NCBI RefSeq assembly: GCF_000698145.1
Contig: NZ_BAXB01000007.1
Location: forward strand, 62,001 to 126,000
Origin: Geomicrobium sp. JCM 19039
GTDB lineage: Bacteria > Bacillota > Bacilli > Bacillales > Marinococcaceae
Length of the DNA: 64,000 bases
Direction of reading: 5' to 3'
Under the pieces are notes generated by a model, which did no database searches, was not told where the DNA came from, and saw only the letters and a program-made list of their open reading frames with translations. The position numbers were made by a program, and so were the translations under genes. This document shows positions 43,255-52,190 of the stretch, piece by piece (position 1 is the first letter of the stretch; each line of letters opens with the position of its first letter).

Positions 43255-43599
43255 ATGTTAGAAGCACTACAAACATCATTAATAGAGGTAGTCTTATCAG
43301 CTGTCGGCATCTTAATTGCGGCGGCTGTTTCTTATTTTACACCAAAAATCAAACGGTACTTGGAAATCGCTGCAGACCGTGACAACCTCGGCATCATCGC
43401 TGAGATCACAAACGTGGCGGTTGAGCGCATCGAGGAGCAATTCAGCGGCGAGTCCGGCGCGCTAAAGTTTGAAGAGGCAACACAGTACGCCTCCAAAATA
43501 CTTGAGCGCTACGGAATCGAGGTGTCTGATGACCTCATCCGCGCTCAAATACAGGACGGATGGCACCGTATGCAGACGGCAGATAAACAAGAGGTGTAG
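43255..43599 (+). CDS. Holin-like protein (superfamily 6/LLH type)
   Basis: A 114-residue protein. It has one N-terminal membrane helix (LIEVVLSAVGILIAAAVSYF), then a soluble amphipathic domain (VERIEEQFSGESGALKFEEA, YASKILERYGIEV). The same layout is seen in phage holins of the LLH family. ATG 43255 follows GAGGGAGATG. It is placed two bases before the endolysin gene, supporting a role in lysis. Confidence 0.8.
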   Translation: MLEALQTSLIEVVLSAVGILIAAAVSYFTPKIKRYLEIAADRDNLGIIAEITNVAVERIEEQFSGESGALKFEEATQYASKILERYGIEVSDDLIRAQIQDGWHRMQTADKQEV

Positions 43600-43601
43600 G
43601 C

Positions 43602-44405
43602 ATGGTCAACATTATATCTGATATGATCCCTCGGTCTGCCAGCAACCGGCCGGGGCACTGGCAAACGCCAAATAAGATCGTTGTACACGAGACAGCCAAC
43701 GCATCAAGAGGTGCCAACGCGGCTATGCACGGTCGATACGTCAAAGGAGCAGACGCACGCAGACGATCGGTGTCTTGGCATTTTACAGTTGACGATAAGG
43801 AGATCCGCCAGCATTTGCCGATTAACGAGCGTGGCTGGCACTCGGGCGCGGGCAATATTAATAGCGTCGGTATAGAGATATGTGTTAACTCAGACGGCAA
43901 CTGGCAAAAGACGAAAGCTAACGCTCAAGCGCTGATTGCTCATTTGCAAGCGTTGGGCATTAGTGTCATCACTACACACCGTCAGGAGACAGGTAAAAAC
44001 TGCCCGGCTAGGCTATTGCGTGAGGGGTTTGCGTCGTTTTTGGCTGGTGTTGGGGCAGTGGAGCAGGTTAAGTCAGAGACTACAGAGGATGAGGAGGAGT
44101 ATGTAGTGTTAGATGCGGACTTTTTAAGCAATAATAAAGCGATTGAGGACGTTGTGCGGCGCTTTGGCGTTAGTGATATGGAGGATAAGCTAAAAGCAGG
44201 TACACTCAAGCAGAGCGATCTATTTGGTACTTTAGCAAAAGCGGCTATGGCTAATGGATCGAGCAGGAGCAACCCTTCAGACGCTCATATCGGCGCATGG
44301 ACAAAAGCTGAAAATAACGGTGTGCTTAATGGCGAACGACCAGGTGAGTATGTAACCAGAGAGCAACTTGCGTCTGCGCTTGACCGCACGGGTAACTTGG
44401 ATTAA
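43602..44405 (+). CDS. N-acetylmuramoyl-L-alanine amidase (endolysin)
   Basis: A 267-residue cell-wall hydrolase. Residues 1-145 form an Amidase_2 domain with zinc ligands His29 (VVHET), His126 and Cys134 (THRQETGKNCP), as in the T7 lysozyme fold. The linker is acidic (about 155-170). The C-terminal ~100 residues contain a putative wall-binding segment (AHIGAWTKAENNGVLNG). It cuts the bond between muramic acid and L-Ala at the end of infection. Confidence 0.92.
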   Translation: MVNIISDMIPRSASNRPGHWQTPNKIVVHETANASRGANAAMHGRYVKGADARRRSVSWHFTVDDKEIRQHLPINERGWHSGAGNINSVGIEICVNSDGNWQKTKANAQALIAHLQALGISVITTHRQETGKNCPARLLREGFASFLAGVGAVEQVKSETTEDEEEYVVLDADFLSNNKAIEDVVRRFGVSDMEDKLKAGTLKQSDLFGTLAKAAMANGSSRSNPSDAHIGAWTKAENNGVLNGERPGEYVTREQLASALDRTGNLD

Positions 44406-44409
44406 AAAA

Positions 44410-44428
44410 AGCCCGCATAGTGCGTGCT
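44410..44428 (-). terminator. Hairpin between endolysin and the convergent minus-strand gene
   Basis: AGCCCGCA pairs with TGCGTGCT (one mismatch). On the minus strand seven Ts follow, so it ends the 44456 transcript. On the plus strand the T-run is weak. Confidence 0.6.
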
Positions 44429-44455
44429 CTTAATATGATTCAGTCACATTCACTG

Positions 44456-44817
44456 TTACTTCCGCATCTTCATAACCATGAGACTAAAAGTGAAAATCAT
44501 AACCATTGGCTCAGAAGCCGTCATACGAGAATTAATAATATCATCTGTAACATCTCTTCGAATGTTTGTATGAGTTATACCTGAGGGTAACCTAACTGAT
44601 AAACTGTGATAACTTTCTAACCAATCATTATCTTGAGATGTAAAAGTAACGAAGCTGCCGACGACTGAATCTACTGGAGTAATTTCCGGTGGTGCCAATA
44701 AGCTATTCTCATCATCTTCGCTATTCTCGTCTTATGCCTTCTCTCTATCTCAACTTTATAACGAGCCTTCACCGCACGTGCCACTTTCATGGCATACGGC
44801 GATCCGTCAAAGAACAT
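44456..44817 (-). CDS. Prophage right-end protein of unknown function, frameshifted
   Basis: The first frame (MFFDGSPYAMKVARAVKARY, VEIERRHKTR) and the second (NSEDDENSLLAPPEITPVDS ... FTFSLMVMKMRK) overlap near 44700-44740 and are probably one gene of about 120 residues with a hydrophobic C-terminus. A GGGGGC site lies before the ATG at 44817. It opposes the late operon, which is typical for genes expressed in the lysogen. No function recognised. Confidence 0.45.
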
Positions 44818-44935
44818 TGCCAATGCGCCCCCACGCACTATGAGTATAATGTACATTGATGGAGTGGGAATGTCTAGTTATATTTATAATTTTCTAATTT
44901 TTTATTGAAACTGAGTGTAAAACGATGTAGATTTA

Positions 44936-45005
44936 AATGGAGAGAGTCGGAACTAGTCAAGCAGGTTCCGATAAATTCCCCGTTCTTTGTGAGCGGGGCT
45001 TGTTT
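44936..45005 (+). repeat. Double-hairpin element, copy 1
   Basis: GAGAGAGTCGGAAC, a short loop, GTTCC, then GATAAAT and a CCCCG/CGGGG hairpin with a T-rich end. The first hairpin is closed by GGAAC/GTTCC. It is similar to copy 2 at 45116-45185. Confidence 0.55.
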
Positions 45006-45027
45006 GTTTAAATAGTTTACGCATCGC

Positions 45028-45081
45028 TAGAAGGGCAGCAGGTAAGGTCACGGTCGAGGGTTACGGCGGATCTTTAAATGA
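45028..45081 (+). pseudogene. 3' fragment of the small basic phage protein gene
   Basis: Matches 3535-3592 (AGAAGGGCAGCAGGTAAGGT, then GCGGATCTTTAAATGAGCGG) with small indels. The 5' part is missing. It shows that this right end and the region left of attL share an ancestor. Confidence 0.7.
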
Positions 45082-45115
45082 GCGGATTGACAAGAGGTGA
45101 AATAATCAGTAAATT

Positions 45116-45185
45116 TAAGGTGAGAGAGTCGGGAACGGTCGTTTCCGATAAATGCCCTCGCTGTCATGGCGGGGGTTTTGTATTT
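45116..45185 (+). repeat. Double-hairpin element, copy 2
   Basis: GAGAGAGTCGGGAAC ... TTTCC GATAAAT, then a CCCTCGC/GCGGGGG hairpin and TTTTG. Together with copy 1 it brackets the truncated basic protein gene. The second hairpin could end transcription. Confidence 0.55.
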
Positions 45186-45251
45186 GCGGTAAACGATATT
45201 GTTGAAATAAAAACATACTAAATGCTGTACATTTATGAGGAAGGTGTACTT

Positions 45252-45956
45252 TTGAAGTTTTTAGGCTACATTTCATTTATACATATTATAATTATAGTTG
45301 GTTGGATGGTATATAACATAATTTTTTCTATCCAAAACCCTTTTTTGATCCACGATAGCGGAATGTCAATAAGTCAAAAAGGGCTAGAGTATCACTCTTC
45401 CCATGTTGGCTACTTGGCTTTAGACCATGGGAGTAAGTCGATTATTATGCTCGTTACTGTAGCTATTCCTATTGGTTTATTTTGTTTTTTAAAATCAATT
45501 CCAGGTAAGAAGTTAACTAACATTATTGGATTAATCTTTGGTGTAATAGGTTTTATGTTCTATTCTTTGTCGCTCATGCTTCAAGCTGCAAGTGTAGCCT
45601 ATTCAATAAACCTGTATAGCGAAGCAACAAATGAATTCTCTCAACAATTTGCAGTACATTTATTTGAATGGACTATGATTGAGGGTGGCTTTTCTACAAG
45701 CGTTTATATTTTGTCCAATCTTGCAATTGGAGTATGGATTCTGTCACATTCTAAGATGCTCAAAAATTTACATCCTAGGATAGCTATATCGGGACTATTT
45801 ATTGGTAGTTTACATATCTTTTCATACTTGAGTTCTTGGTTCTTTTTAATGTTTGGTCGTCAAAGCATCCACGAATTTACTGAGGCTGTAGGGTTGTTAT
45901 TGCTTGTTTGGTTGTTCCTTATAGGTATTTTATTCTTAAAAAAAGACACGCCCTAA
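45252..45956 (+). CDS. Multi-span membrane protein (cargo gene)
   Basis: A 234-residue protein from TTG 45252 with GAGGAAGGTG upstream. About six membrane helices (for example FLGYISFIHIIIIVGWMVY, LLLLVWLFLIGILFL) suggest a small integral membrane protein resembling DUF4386-type families. The AT-rich gene lies in the same slot as the collagen-like gene of the older prophage, with identical downstream sequence. It might alter the lysogen's surface or block infection. There is no direct evidence. Confidence 0.6.
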   Translation: MKFLGYISFIHIIIIVGWMVYNIIFSIQNPFLIHDSGMSISQKGLEYHSSHVGYLALDHGSKSIIMLVTVAIPIGLFCFLKSIPGKKLTNIIGLIFGVIGFMFYSLSLMLQAASVAYSINLYSEATNEFSQQFAVHLFEWTMIEGGFSTSVYILSNLAIGVWILSHSKMLKNLHPRIAISGLFIGSLHIFSYLSSWFFLMFGRQSIHEFTEAVGLLLLVWLFLIGILFLKKDTP

Positions 45957-46116
45957 AAGGACGTGTCAACAGCAGGAATTGGAGCGGACGTTACTAGGTT
46001 AATCTATGTGTTTGTCTTTTATTCATTTTGATAAATATTTATCGACAATAAAGACATAAAAATAGCCACCCAATATCACCTACTAAGTAGCTCACATATA
46101 AACGCAAGCCTTCGGT

Positions 46117-46320
46117 TCAATCGGGTGATTTTTCTGTATTATAAACTAATATTAGAAAGTTTGCAAATGTTTTTTGGGGGCAGGTTTGAAGTTCCAGTGT
46201 CGATAGGGATGGTTCCATTTGTTTTCTAATGCATTTCCATTTCCGGTGCTCCGGCAAGATCATTCGCATTGATTCCCAGCGCATGTTGCTTCCCGGCGTT
46301 AATTTATTTCTTCTCATCAT
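46117..46320 (-). pseudogene. YolD-DUF3800 deletion chimera
   Basis: The first ~20 codons come from the YolD-like gene (MRRNKLTPGSNMRWESMRMI). The end matches the 3' end of the DUF3800 gene (MEPSLSTLELQTCPQK). A deletion fused them. The intact SOS promoter remains. It is unlikely to be functional. Confidence 0.8.
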
Positions 46321-46348
46321 GCACCCCCTCGATCGGGAATTTATTTTC

Positions 46349-46377
46349 ATTATATGCGAACAAACGTTCTTTATCAA
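46349..46377 (-). promoter_or_regulatory. SOS promoter with LexA box (right copy)
   Basis: TTGATA (46377-46372), 17 bases with GAACGTTTGTTC (46369-46358), and TATAAT (46354-46349). It is identical to the promoter at 5906-5934. Confidence 0.75.
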
Positions 46378-46508
46378 ATGTTAAAAAATAGCAGTGTTTT
46401 ACTACTGCACTTCACGAAAGGTCACCACTTTGGCACCAAATGACCTCATATCAAAACAAAAGCGAGTTCCAGCAAATGCTGAAACCCGCGTCGTTATTAG
46501 TGTTTAGA

Positions 46509-46584
46509 TGGAGCTTCCTACCGGGCTTGAACCGGTGACCTCATCCTTACCATGGATGCGCTCTACCAGCTGAGCTAAGGAAGC
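46509..46584 (-). tRNA. trnT: tRNA-Thr (GGT)
   Basis: Cloverleaf by eye: acceptor GCTTCCT/AGGAAGC, D arm, anticodon stem CATCC/GGATG with loop ATGGTAA (anticodon GGT), T arm CCGGTTCAAGCCCGG, encoded CCA. The 3' 45 bases are supplied by the prophage att core, so the host tRNA stays intact after integration. Confidence 0.93.
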
Positions 46585-46591
46585 GATAAAA

Positions 46592-46666
46592 TGGCTCCGC
46601 AGGCAGGATTCGAACCAGCGACCTACCGGTTAACAGCCGGTTGCTCTACCACTGAGCTACTGCGGA
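46592..46666 (-). tRNA. trnN: tRNA-Asn (GTT)
   Basis: Acceptor TCCGCAG/CTGCGGA, anticodon stem ACCGG/CCGGT with loop CTGTTAA (anticodon GTT), T arm CTGGTTCGAATCCAG, CCA encoded. It precedes tRNA-Thr by seven bases on the same strand, so the two are cotranscribed. Confidence 0.93.
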
Positions 46667-47120
46667 ATATGTATGCTTGACGTCACGTTCATATCTTAGC
46701 ACAGTCGGAAGAGTTTGGCAATGCTGGGCATCGGTTTTTGTTTGGATTGAAAATTTATTTCAAAGATGACTTGTATGTGTGATTTTCGGGTATAGAGTGT
46801 AGTAAAATTGGCTTTTATCTATTAAAATCATCCTATAATCTAGAAAATATAACCAAAGGACGCTAGACTTATGTATCAATGGAAAGTATGATTGAGATGC
46901 ATTGTAAAGTATCGGCTCAAAAGAAATTCGTATATTATGAAAAGAACATAAAAAGATTAGGAATAGAAAGAAATATTGATCTTTTTCGACAAAACATCAT
47001 CTTTACGTGTAGAATTTTGTTATAATGATAGGGTATTCTTTCACGTTGTTGCCATGGGTTTGTAAGGTAGAAAGCGAACACCTCAGCCGAGCAATACTAT
47101 TATGATTACGGGGTGAAACT
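46667..47120. other. Intergenic region upstream of the acetyltransferase gene
   Basis: The only signals I see are a TATAAT at 47021-47026 (likely -10 for the 47121 gene, no clear -35) and, on the minus side, the upstream region of the tRNA pair. There is no convincing small gene. Confidence 0.45.
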
Positions 47121-47705
47121 ATGGAAATCCGCTTTGCCACGCTCGATGATGTTGAGCAATTAATCGTAATGCGTTGGACGGATGCAAAAGAACAAGACAG
47201 TAGTTTGGATGCGAGTAGTTATACTGTTTTCCATGAGGAGTATAATAATTACTTGTTTGAAATTATTTTGAGTGATGAGCATTATGTTTGGGTAGCAGAA
47301 GATGATGGAAGTTTGACTGGACAGATGTCATTGAAAGTTTCTCGAGGGTTTCCTTACCCAGATCAAGAACAAAATGTTTATGCGGTCATAACGAGTGCTT
47401 ATACGACACCGCAATATCGAGATCGTAAGATTCTTGAAAGTATAATGGATGCGGTGAAGCAATTTAAGGTGGAAGAAGCCATCACGCTCTTGTATGTTTC
47501 TTCTGAGATTTGTTGTGAGTCTGCGTTTTTTGAGAAAGCTGGATTTACTTACAGTAGCGCGTTTTTAACGCATATAGACGACCATTCGAATGAGGCTGAT
47601 CCATATGAACATCACACCAATCGGTGTTTGGGGTGCGTACCCGAAGCGAGGGGAGGCCACCTCTGCTTTTTTATTGGAAGAAAAAGGGTTTCGATGTTTG
47701 TTTGA
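47121..47705 (+). CDS. GNAT-family acetyltransferase
   Basis: An N-acetyltransferase (MEIRFATLDDVEQLIVMRWT, VWVAEDDGSLTGQMSLKVS, VITSAYTTPQYRDRKILESIM, FFEKAGFTYSS). The acetyl-CoA loop is of the R/Q-x-x-K type. The real protein probably ends near residue 160. The extra ~35 residues run across the start of the next gene in another frame, and a small indel may have removed the natural stop. The substrate is unknown. Confidence 0.75.
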   Translation: MEIRFATLDDVEQLIVMRWTDAKEQDSSLDASSYTVFHEEYNNYLFEIILSDEHYVWVAEDDGSLTGQMSLKVSRGFPYPDQEQNVYAVITSAYTTPQYRDRKILESIMDAVKQFKVEEAITLLYVSSEICCESAFFEKAGFTYSSAFLTHIDDHSNEADPYEHHTNRCLGCVPEARGGHLCFFIGRKRVSMFV

Positions 47706-48345
47706 TTGTGGGAGTGGTGTTTTGTCAGCGCTCCAACAAATAATACCACTTCATGAGCTTGATGCGGTTGTGGTCAGTCATTACCATCCGGATCATGTAG
47801 CGGATATTGGATGCTTACAGCATGCGTTACTCATTGATTCTCACCTAGGGAAGCGAACGGCTACACTGCCGATTTATGCGCACCCGTATGACAAGGAGCA
47901 GTTTTCAAGGCTGAATTATCATGAGGTGTCAATGGGGATTTCATTAGAGGCAGAGCAGTTATTAACGATAGGACCGTGGGTAGTGAAGACAACGAAGACT
48001 GTTCATCCTGTCGATTGCCTTGCAATTCGCTTCGACTCGGAGAATTATTCGATCACGTTTACTGCGGATACGGCGTGGAGTGAGAATGTCGTACGTCTTG
48101 CCCAAGGTTCTGATACGCTCGTGAGTGAAGCTTCCACTTACGATCATATGATCGAGAAAATTCCAGGTCATTTAAGCGGTAAGCAAGCAGGTGAACTTGC
48201 TGAAGCGGCAGGTGTGAAACAATTGGTACTTACTCACCTTCCTCAATATGGCGATGTTTCAGATCTAGAGAAAGAGGCGGCGCTCGCCTTTCGAGGCCAA
48301 GTGAGGCTAGCAAGGGCGTTTTCCGAGATATTGATAGAAGGGTAG
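47605..48345 (+). CDS. Metallo-beta-lactamase-fold hydrolase, RNase Z/YhfI-like
   Basis: A 246-residue protein. It has the zinc motif HYHPDH (His59, His61, Asp63, His64), FTADTAWS and LTHLPQYGD, and a final Asp/His set as in RNase Z-like hydrolases. It is close to YhfI of Bacillus subtilis in length. ATG 47605 follows GAGG ten bases upstream. No signal peptide, so cytosolic. The substrate is not established. Confidence 0.85.
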   Translation: MNITPIGVWGAYPKRGEATSAFLLEEKGFRCLFDCGSGVLSALQQIIPLHELDAVVVSHYHPDHVADIGCLQHALLIDSHLGKRTATLPIYAHPYDKEQFSRLNYHEVSMGISLEAEQLLTIGPWVVKTTKTVHPVDCLAIRFDSENYSITFTADTAWSENVVRLAQGSDTLVSEASTYDHMIEKIPGHLSGKQAGELAEAAGVKQLVLTHLPQYGDVSDLEKEAALAFRGQVRLARAFSEILIEG

Positions 48346-48356
48346 AAAAAACGACA

Positions 48357-48827
48357 ATGAACCACAGTATAAGACAGCTAAGAGGCGATGAGCCGCTACC
48401 CGTGGTGCTGCTCTCCCTCGCCGACCCTGATCAAGGGAAGATACAAACGTACGGAGCGTTAGGGTGTGTATATGTATTGGAACGTGGCGGTGCCATTGTC
48501 GGTGTTTATGTGCTAATGGCGCAGGCTGACAATCAGGTGGAGGTCATGAATGTCGCCGTCGATGAGCGGTTCCAAGGTCAAGGACTTGGAACCCAGCTTG
48601 TTAAACACGCAATTGCAGAAGCGAGGCGCATGAAATTTGCTCAGATTATGATAAAAACGGGTAGTACCGGAGTAGCGCAACTGTACGTATATCAAAAATG
48701 CGGATTTCGGATGGCTCACATCGTACATGATCACTTTATAAACGAATATGAACAACCGATCTTTGAAAACGGCATCCAGCTCCGTGATCAAGTCGTGCTC
48801 GTTCAATCATTGCAAGAAAGCGGATAG
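48357..48827 (+). CDS. GNAT-family acetyltransferase
   Basis: A 156-residue enzyme with the acetyl-CoA loop RFQGQGLGTQLVKHAI and the C-terminal VYQKCGFRMAHIVHD. It lies 12 bases after the RNase Z-like gene, so it is probably in one operon, and ends in a strong terminator. The substrate is unknown. Its style is like YvbK of Bacillus. Confidence 0.85.
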   Translation: MNHSIRQLRGDEPLPVVLLSLADPDQGKIQTYGALGCVYVLERGGAIVGVYVLMAQADNQVEVMNVAVDERFQGQGLGTQLVKHAIAEARRMKFAQIMIKTGSTGVAQLYVYQKCGFRMAHIVHDHFINEYEQPIFENGIQLRDQVVLVQSLQESG

Positions 48828-48847
48828 CAGTCCGCTTTCTTTTTTTA
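48816..48847. terminator. Bidirectional terminator
   Basis: GAAAGCGGA (48816-48824) pairs with TCCGCTTTC (48831-48839) and eight Ts follow. It also serves the convergent AEC transporter gene. Confidence 0.88.
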
Positions 48848-49767
48848 CGTGAGGGCTAAAAAGATAAGGTAGAGTAAGGGGAGTGTGAAGGCGGCGAGTA
48901 GTGTGGTGAGCACAACAGCGACCGAGGCGAAAGGTGTGTCACCGCCGTACAGCTCGCTATACAAACTAATGGTGGGTGCACAAGGTGTTGCTGATAAGAG
49001 TACGCCGACGGCAAGCCATTGAAACGGGATGTCGAGCAAGACGAGAGGTAAGAAGATGAGTAGTGGCAGGATGAGAAGTCGGTGGGAAACGGCGAACCAT
49101 AATAAGCGATCTTTCAAGAGGCTCGCAAGTGAGCGCCAATGTTGTTCTGAGAGGATGACACCGATGACAATCATGGACAGAGGGATGGTCATCTGTCCGA
49201 CCGCATCAATAGATGCGAGCAGTGCAACGGGTAAAGAGATCGGAAGAAAGAAAAAGACTAATCCGATGACTGTCGCAATAAGTCCTGGATTCTTCCATAC
49301 TGGTGGGTAGGTGCGTTCATAACAGCAATGCCGTACGTCCAGATGAGGATGAAATAAATAAGGTTAAAGACTGCAGCTAGAAACATCCCTTCGTGACCAA
49401 ACAGTTGAAAAACGACGGCAACGCCGATGAAGCCTTGGTTGCCAAAAAGCAATAAGTTTTTGAAAACACCGGATCGGTAGTCAGGGAGTTGCATGGCTTT
49501 AGAGAGCCACCGTCCATACAAAAGGGTAATGCTGAGAAACAGGAATGACATTACGATTAACGTAATAACGGCATACACACGTTCATATTCAAAAGATAAG
49601 TGCATGGAGGAAACGATAAGACATGGAAGGGTGACATAGAGGAGCAGTCTCGTAAATACGAGCTTGCTCATGGGTGGCAACAGCTTAAACCGCTGAGCAA
49701 GCCATCCAAAGATGAGAATGCAGTAAAGCACCAACATCTCTTCAAGCAACACAATAAATGCATTCAT
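48845..49767 (-). CDS. AEC-family transporter, frameshifted
   Basis: A permease of the auxin efflux carrier family. Frame 1 from ATG 49767 (GGTGGGG upstream) holds the N-terminal helices (VLYCILIFGWLAQRFKLLPP, LLLYVTLPCLIVSS, NQGFIGVAVVFQLFGHEGM). After a break near 49300 frame 2 continues (VWKNPGLIATVIGLVFFF, ... MTIPLSMIVIGVIL, LSATPCAPTISLY). The joined length is about 307 residues with ten helices, as in the family. The solute is probably an organic acid. Confidence 0.85.
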
Positions 49768-49843
49768 AAACCCCACCGCCTTCTTATTACTATTCGGCTT
49801 AGGTGGGGAATATGTGTCAAAAAAGGACAAGGTTTGACAAGTG

Positions 49844-51198
49844 TTACGCTTTTCTCAGCAGTTGGCGAAACCCAAATTGCAGTCGACCGTCGTTGAATTG
49901 CAGCAGGTGTTCATCCCCTTGAAGTTGGATCGTTAATGCGCGTGGGCTAACGGAACGAGTTTCAAATTCATTGTCTTGAATCTCAATGTATATGTTATCG
50001 TCTTTCTCGTAGGCGTGGACGACTTGACCTTCGTTCGACTCGTACGTACCGACGATCGCTTGCCGGTCCGCGTGTGTAAGCGAATATCGGGATATTGAAT
50101 GGCCTGGGCTTCTGGTTCGATGCCGAGCTCACTTTGTACGGCGCCGTTTAACAGAACTTCTGCAGGGGCACCGGCGATGTTCGTTAAACAGACAGCACTC
50201 ATGGCTTTATCTGGAAGGACAGCGAAATGAGCGGAAACGCCTTTGATTCCACCGCCGTGATCAATGCGAGTCGTCCCGAAAAAGTCAGGAGTGATCACCA
50301 CACCGTATCCGTAGTAGATGCCAGGTTCGATTTGAATATGAGGGGTGCACATCGCCTGGATTCGTTCAGGGGAAAGTAGTCCTTGATATGGCTCTAAGAA
50401 GAACTCACCGTAGCGAATCATATCTCGAGCAGTGGACTTTACATACCCAGCTGACCACATTGAATAGGCGTCCCACCAGCCTGGAGACGCTTCAATTTCA
50501 GGATTGTCAGCAGTAGGATCTGCAGAGTACAGGAGCGTCGCTGTGTGCTCATTCAGGTATTTCGGGTTAAAGAATGTAGTGTTCATTTCTAGTGGAGAGA
50601 AAAGGTACTCCTCCATATAATCGGCATAAACTTGACCTGACACCCGCTCAATGATGATGCCTAACAGTGCGTAACCATCGTTTGAATAACTGAATACCGT
50701 TCCAGGTGTCTCAAGCATCGTGAATGATGTCGTGTTCAAGTAGTCAATGAGGTCATCATACGTCTCGATGCTTTTTTGGTTGGCATCAAGTGGAACGCCC
50801 ATTTTCATTTGCAAATCAAAACTTCCGTCGGCTTCCATCGACTTCTTGTTCGCATAAAAAAGTGTGTTCAGTGGGGGGATGCCTGATGTGTGCGTCATTA
50901 AGTGATGAATGGTGATCTGTTCTGACCCGGGAAAAGAGAGCTCTGGAATGTGGGTTGTCACTTTGTCTTGGACGTCGAGTTCTCCTCGTTCTTCAAGCTG
51001 TAAAATAGCGATACACGTCATGGACTTTGTAATGCTGCCGATGCCAAAGACGGTCTCTTCGGTCACGGGTAATTTGTTGGCTGCATCTCGGTAGCCAAAC
51101 CCTTTCTCATAGCGGTCTTTTATTGCAACTATTACACCCGGAGTTTTGTGTGTATCAATGATTGTGTTTGCAAATGATTCGTATGCAGATGCATCCAT
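49844..51198 (-). CDS. Serine hydrolase, class C beta-lactamase/penicillin-binding fold, frameshifted
   Basis: The active-site SITK (Ser55-Lys58), YSN (about 174) and HGGGIKG motifs define the fold. ATG 51198 has AAAGGAGG. The first frame ends with about 50 unrelated residues. The second frame from about 50062 (AIVGTYESNEGQ ... RQLLRKA) restores a C-terminal lipocalin-like domain and ends at 49844. There is no signal peptide, so it is cytosolic as written. Likely an esterase or peptidase. Confidence 0.82.
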
Positions 51199-51219
51199 AG
51201 GTTGTCGCCTCCTTTGTTG

Positions 51220-52115
51220 TTATACGATTGTATGAGATGATTGGTTCAGAATAATTTGCACCGCGCGGTTGGCGATGTGTGCGATGTCGTCTTCTCCGGC
51301 TTCTGTTGAGGCGTGGCCTCTGGAAAATATGGAAACGATGAGCGTGTTATGGTCATCTATTCGAATAATGCCTGCATCGTTAAGATGATCGGCTAATGAG
51401 CCGGTTTTATGAAGCACTTGAACGCTTTTAGGTAAGTATCTAGGGATTCGTCGATTCAAATGTTGCCGACTTAAAATGTCCAGTGCGATTGATGTAGATG
51501 ACGGACTAAGCAACTCCCCAGCGAGAAGACGTTCATAGATTTGGTTCATTTCATTTGGTGTCGTCGTGTTCGTTTCTGTATGTGTTTGAAACACGCGATT
51601 ATTCGGATCAAATTGTTCCGAGGAAAGGCGTTTGTGAAGCTCGGTTGCGTATGACTGAGAATAAGGCTCTGGTGTAAGGCCGACAGAATGGGCGAGCAGG
51701 TCAGAGGTTGTCACGTCCATCGTCGTGCGCGTAAACCCCAATCTTTTAAGTCTTTTTGCACAGTTTCAAGACCGATGATTTTCAGGATCTTATCGGTGGC
51801 AAGATTGTCACTAACAATAATCATGAGCACAGCAAGGTCTTTGAACGTCGGGGCTAGTCCAGGTGAGAGTTCTTTAAGGATCCCTGAACCATACACTTCG
51901 TCTTCTTGTGTGAGTGTGACACGTGCCAAGAGGTCAATCTCTCCCCGATCGACTTTCTTTAATAACGAAAGTAAAATTGGGACTTTAAACACGCTCGCTT
52001 GTTGGAAAGGGTCGTCACCGCGCGCAGAGAAGTGTTCCCCGCTTTCCACGTGTGTAACGCTCACCCCGAACACAGCATTCTTTTCTTCAATAAAGGATTG
52101 CATCGTTTGCCACAT
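51220..52115 (-). CDS. Class A beta-lactamase-like serine hydrolase, frameshifted
   Basis: The first frame has SVFK (Ser41-Lys44) and SDN (Ser102-Asn104). The second frame from about 51730 gives the rest, including ETNTTTPNEM and HKTGS. These are the three standard motifs of class A enzymes. No signal peptide is seen, so activity on periplasmic/extracellular beta-lactams is doubtful as written. ATG 52115 is preferred by GGGAGTGAAG. It lies 21 bases upstream of the other serine hydrolase gene. Confidence 0.82.
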
Positions 52116-52190
52116 ATACTTCACTCCCGAAGCTTGGTACACTCATTATATATTCAAAATTTTCTACAATCAATAAAGTGAGGGGATTGT

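Larger units (their letters stand above)
6065..46553. mobile_element. Prophage, siphovirus-type, about 40.5 kb, integrated in tRNA-Thr
   Basis: It is bounded by 45-base direct repeats (6065-6109 and 46509-46553) that are the 3' portion of a tRNA-Thr gene. It contains in order integrase, immunity region, recombination and replication genes, late regulator, terminase, portal, capsid, connector, tail, tape-measure, baseplate, holin-like and amidase genes. A Dit-type distal tail protein, a Gp37-like hub and XkdX suggest a long non-contractile tail. Every essential structural class is present, though several genes are frameshifted in this sequence. Confidence 0.93.
45952..46553. repeat. Right copy of prophage right-end repeat
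   Basis: Nearly identical to 4372-4683 joined to 5812-6109, including att core, SOS promoter and tRNA terminator. About 1.13 kb present on the left is missing, with CTC at the junction. Confidence 0.88.

Noticed and set aside
49844-52115. Antibiotic resistance beta-lactamases.
   Set aside because: No signal peptides are visible, and one enzyme has an extra C-terminal domain seen in peptidase/esterase-type relatives. Resistance cannot be claimed.
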